A program made the translations under genes and the position numbers. From Candidatus Odinarchaeota archaeon (GTDB lineage Archaea; Asgardarchaeota; JAGGXT01), in the NCBI GenBank assembly GCA_021162905.1, contig JAGGXT010000177.1, forward strand, positions 1 through 6,578: a stretch of DNA of 6,578 bases, read 5' to 3'. The notes beneath the pieces were generated by a model. It was not told where the DNA came from and made no database searches. It saw only the letters and a list, made by a program, of their open reading frames with translations. How positions within the stretch are numbered: the stretch's first letter is position 1; every line of letters starts with the position of its first letter. Below, piece by piece: positions 6,547 through 6,578 of this stretch.

Positions 6547-6578
6547 TTTTCTCTATCAGAGCAAAATTTTAATCATGA
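6547..6578. other. Right-edge non-coding tail
   Basis: Only 32 bases follow the last stop. They hold a short T run (6547-6550), which may be a weak terminator, and the palindrome AAAATTTT (6563-6570). The window closes on ATGA, too short to call a start. Nothing further can be supported. Confidence 0.4.

Noticed and set aside
6563..6570. AAAATTTT palindrome as an operator
   Set aside because: An eight-base AT palindrome is expected by chance in sequence of this composition, and the window ends before any target gene.

Overview
The window looks like an archaeal chromosome segment. It is AT-rich. Arginine is often AGA/AGG and isoleucine often ATA, although CGT/CGC also occur. The three complete genes share a GGTG Shine-Dalgarno core 5-6 bases before a usable start. 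The one sizeable gap holds a T-rich archaeal-type terminator and a TATA-like element. The first gene encodes a surface protein full of N-X-S/T sequons with a C-terminal membrane anchor and a basic tail, a typical archaeal cell-envelope design. A longin-type trafficking domain and a PriS-like archaeo-eukaryotic primase also fit Archaea, perhaps a TACK or Asgard-related lineage. I cannot assign a genus from the sequence.

Layout, all on the + strand. (1) 3-2363: the C-terminal 786 residues of a large, tryptophan-rich, glycosylated surface protein whose start lies left of the window. It contains a DxDxDG calcium-type loop, an Ig-like domain, a Pro/Gly-rich stalk and a transmembrane anchor. (2) 2364-2489: a T-rich terminator, a TATA-like promoter and a strong ribosome binding site. 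(3) 2490-4661: a 723-residue protein with about a dozen membrane segments, then a cytosolic winged-helix-like segment and a C-terminal longin/roadblock-like domain. I recognise no named family for the whole protein, and it is the most unusual item here. (4) 4691-5626: a compact archaeo-eukaryotic primase superfamily (AEP) protein with all three catalytic motifs but no zinc-binding cysteine cluster. (5) 5680-6546: a tandem GNAT acetyltransferase with a degenerate N-terminal copy and an intact RimI-like C-terminal copy.

The surface protein appears to be its own transcription unit. The other three genes are tightly spaced (29 and 53 bases) and could be one operon: a membrane protein with a trafficking/GTPase-regulator-type domain, a primase-polymerase and an acetyltransferase. 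No pathway obviously joins them, and the grouping may be incidental. I see no tRNA, rRNA, CRISPR array, insertion sequence or long repeat.
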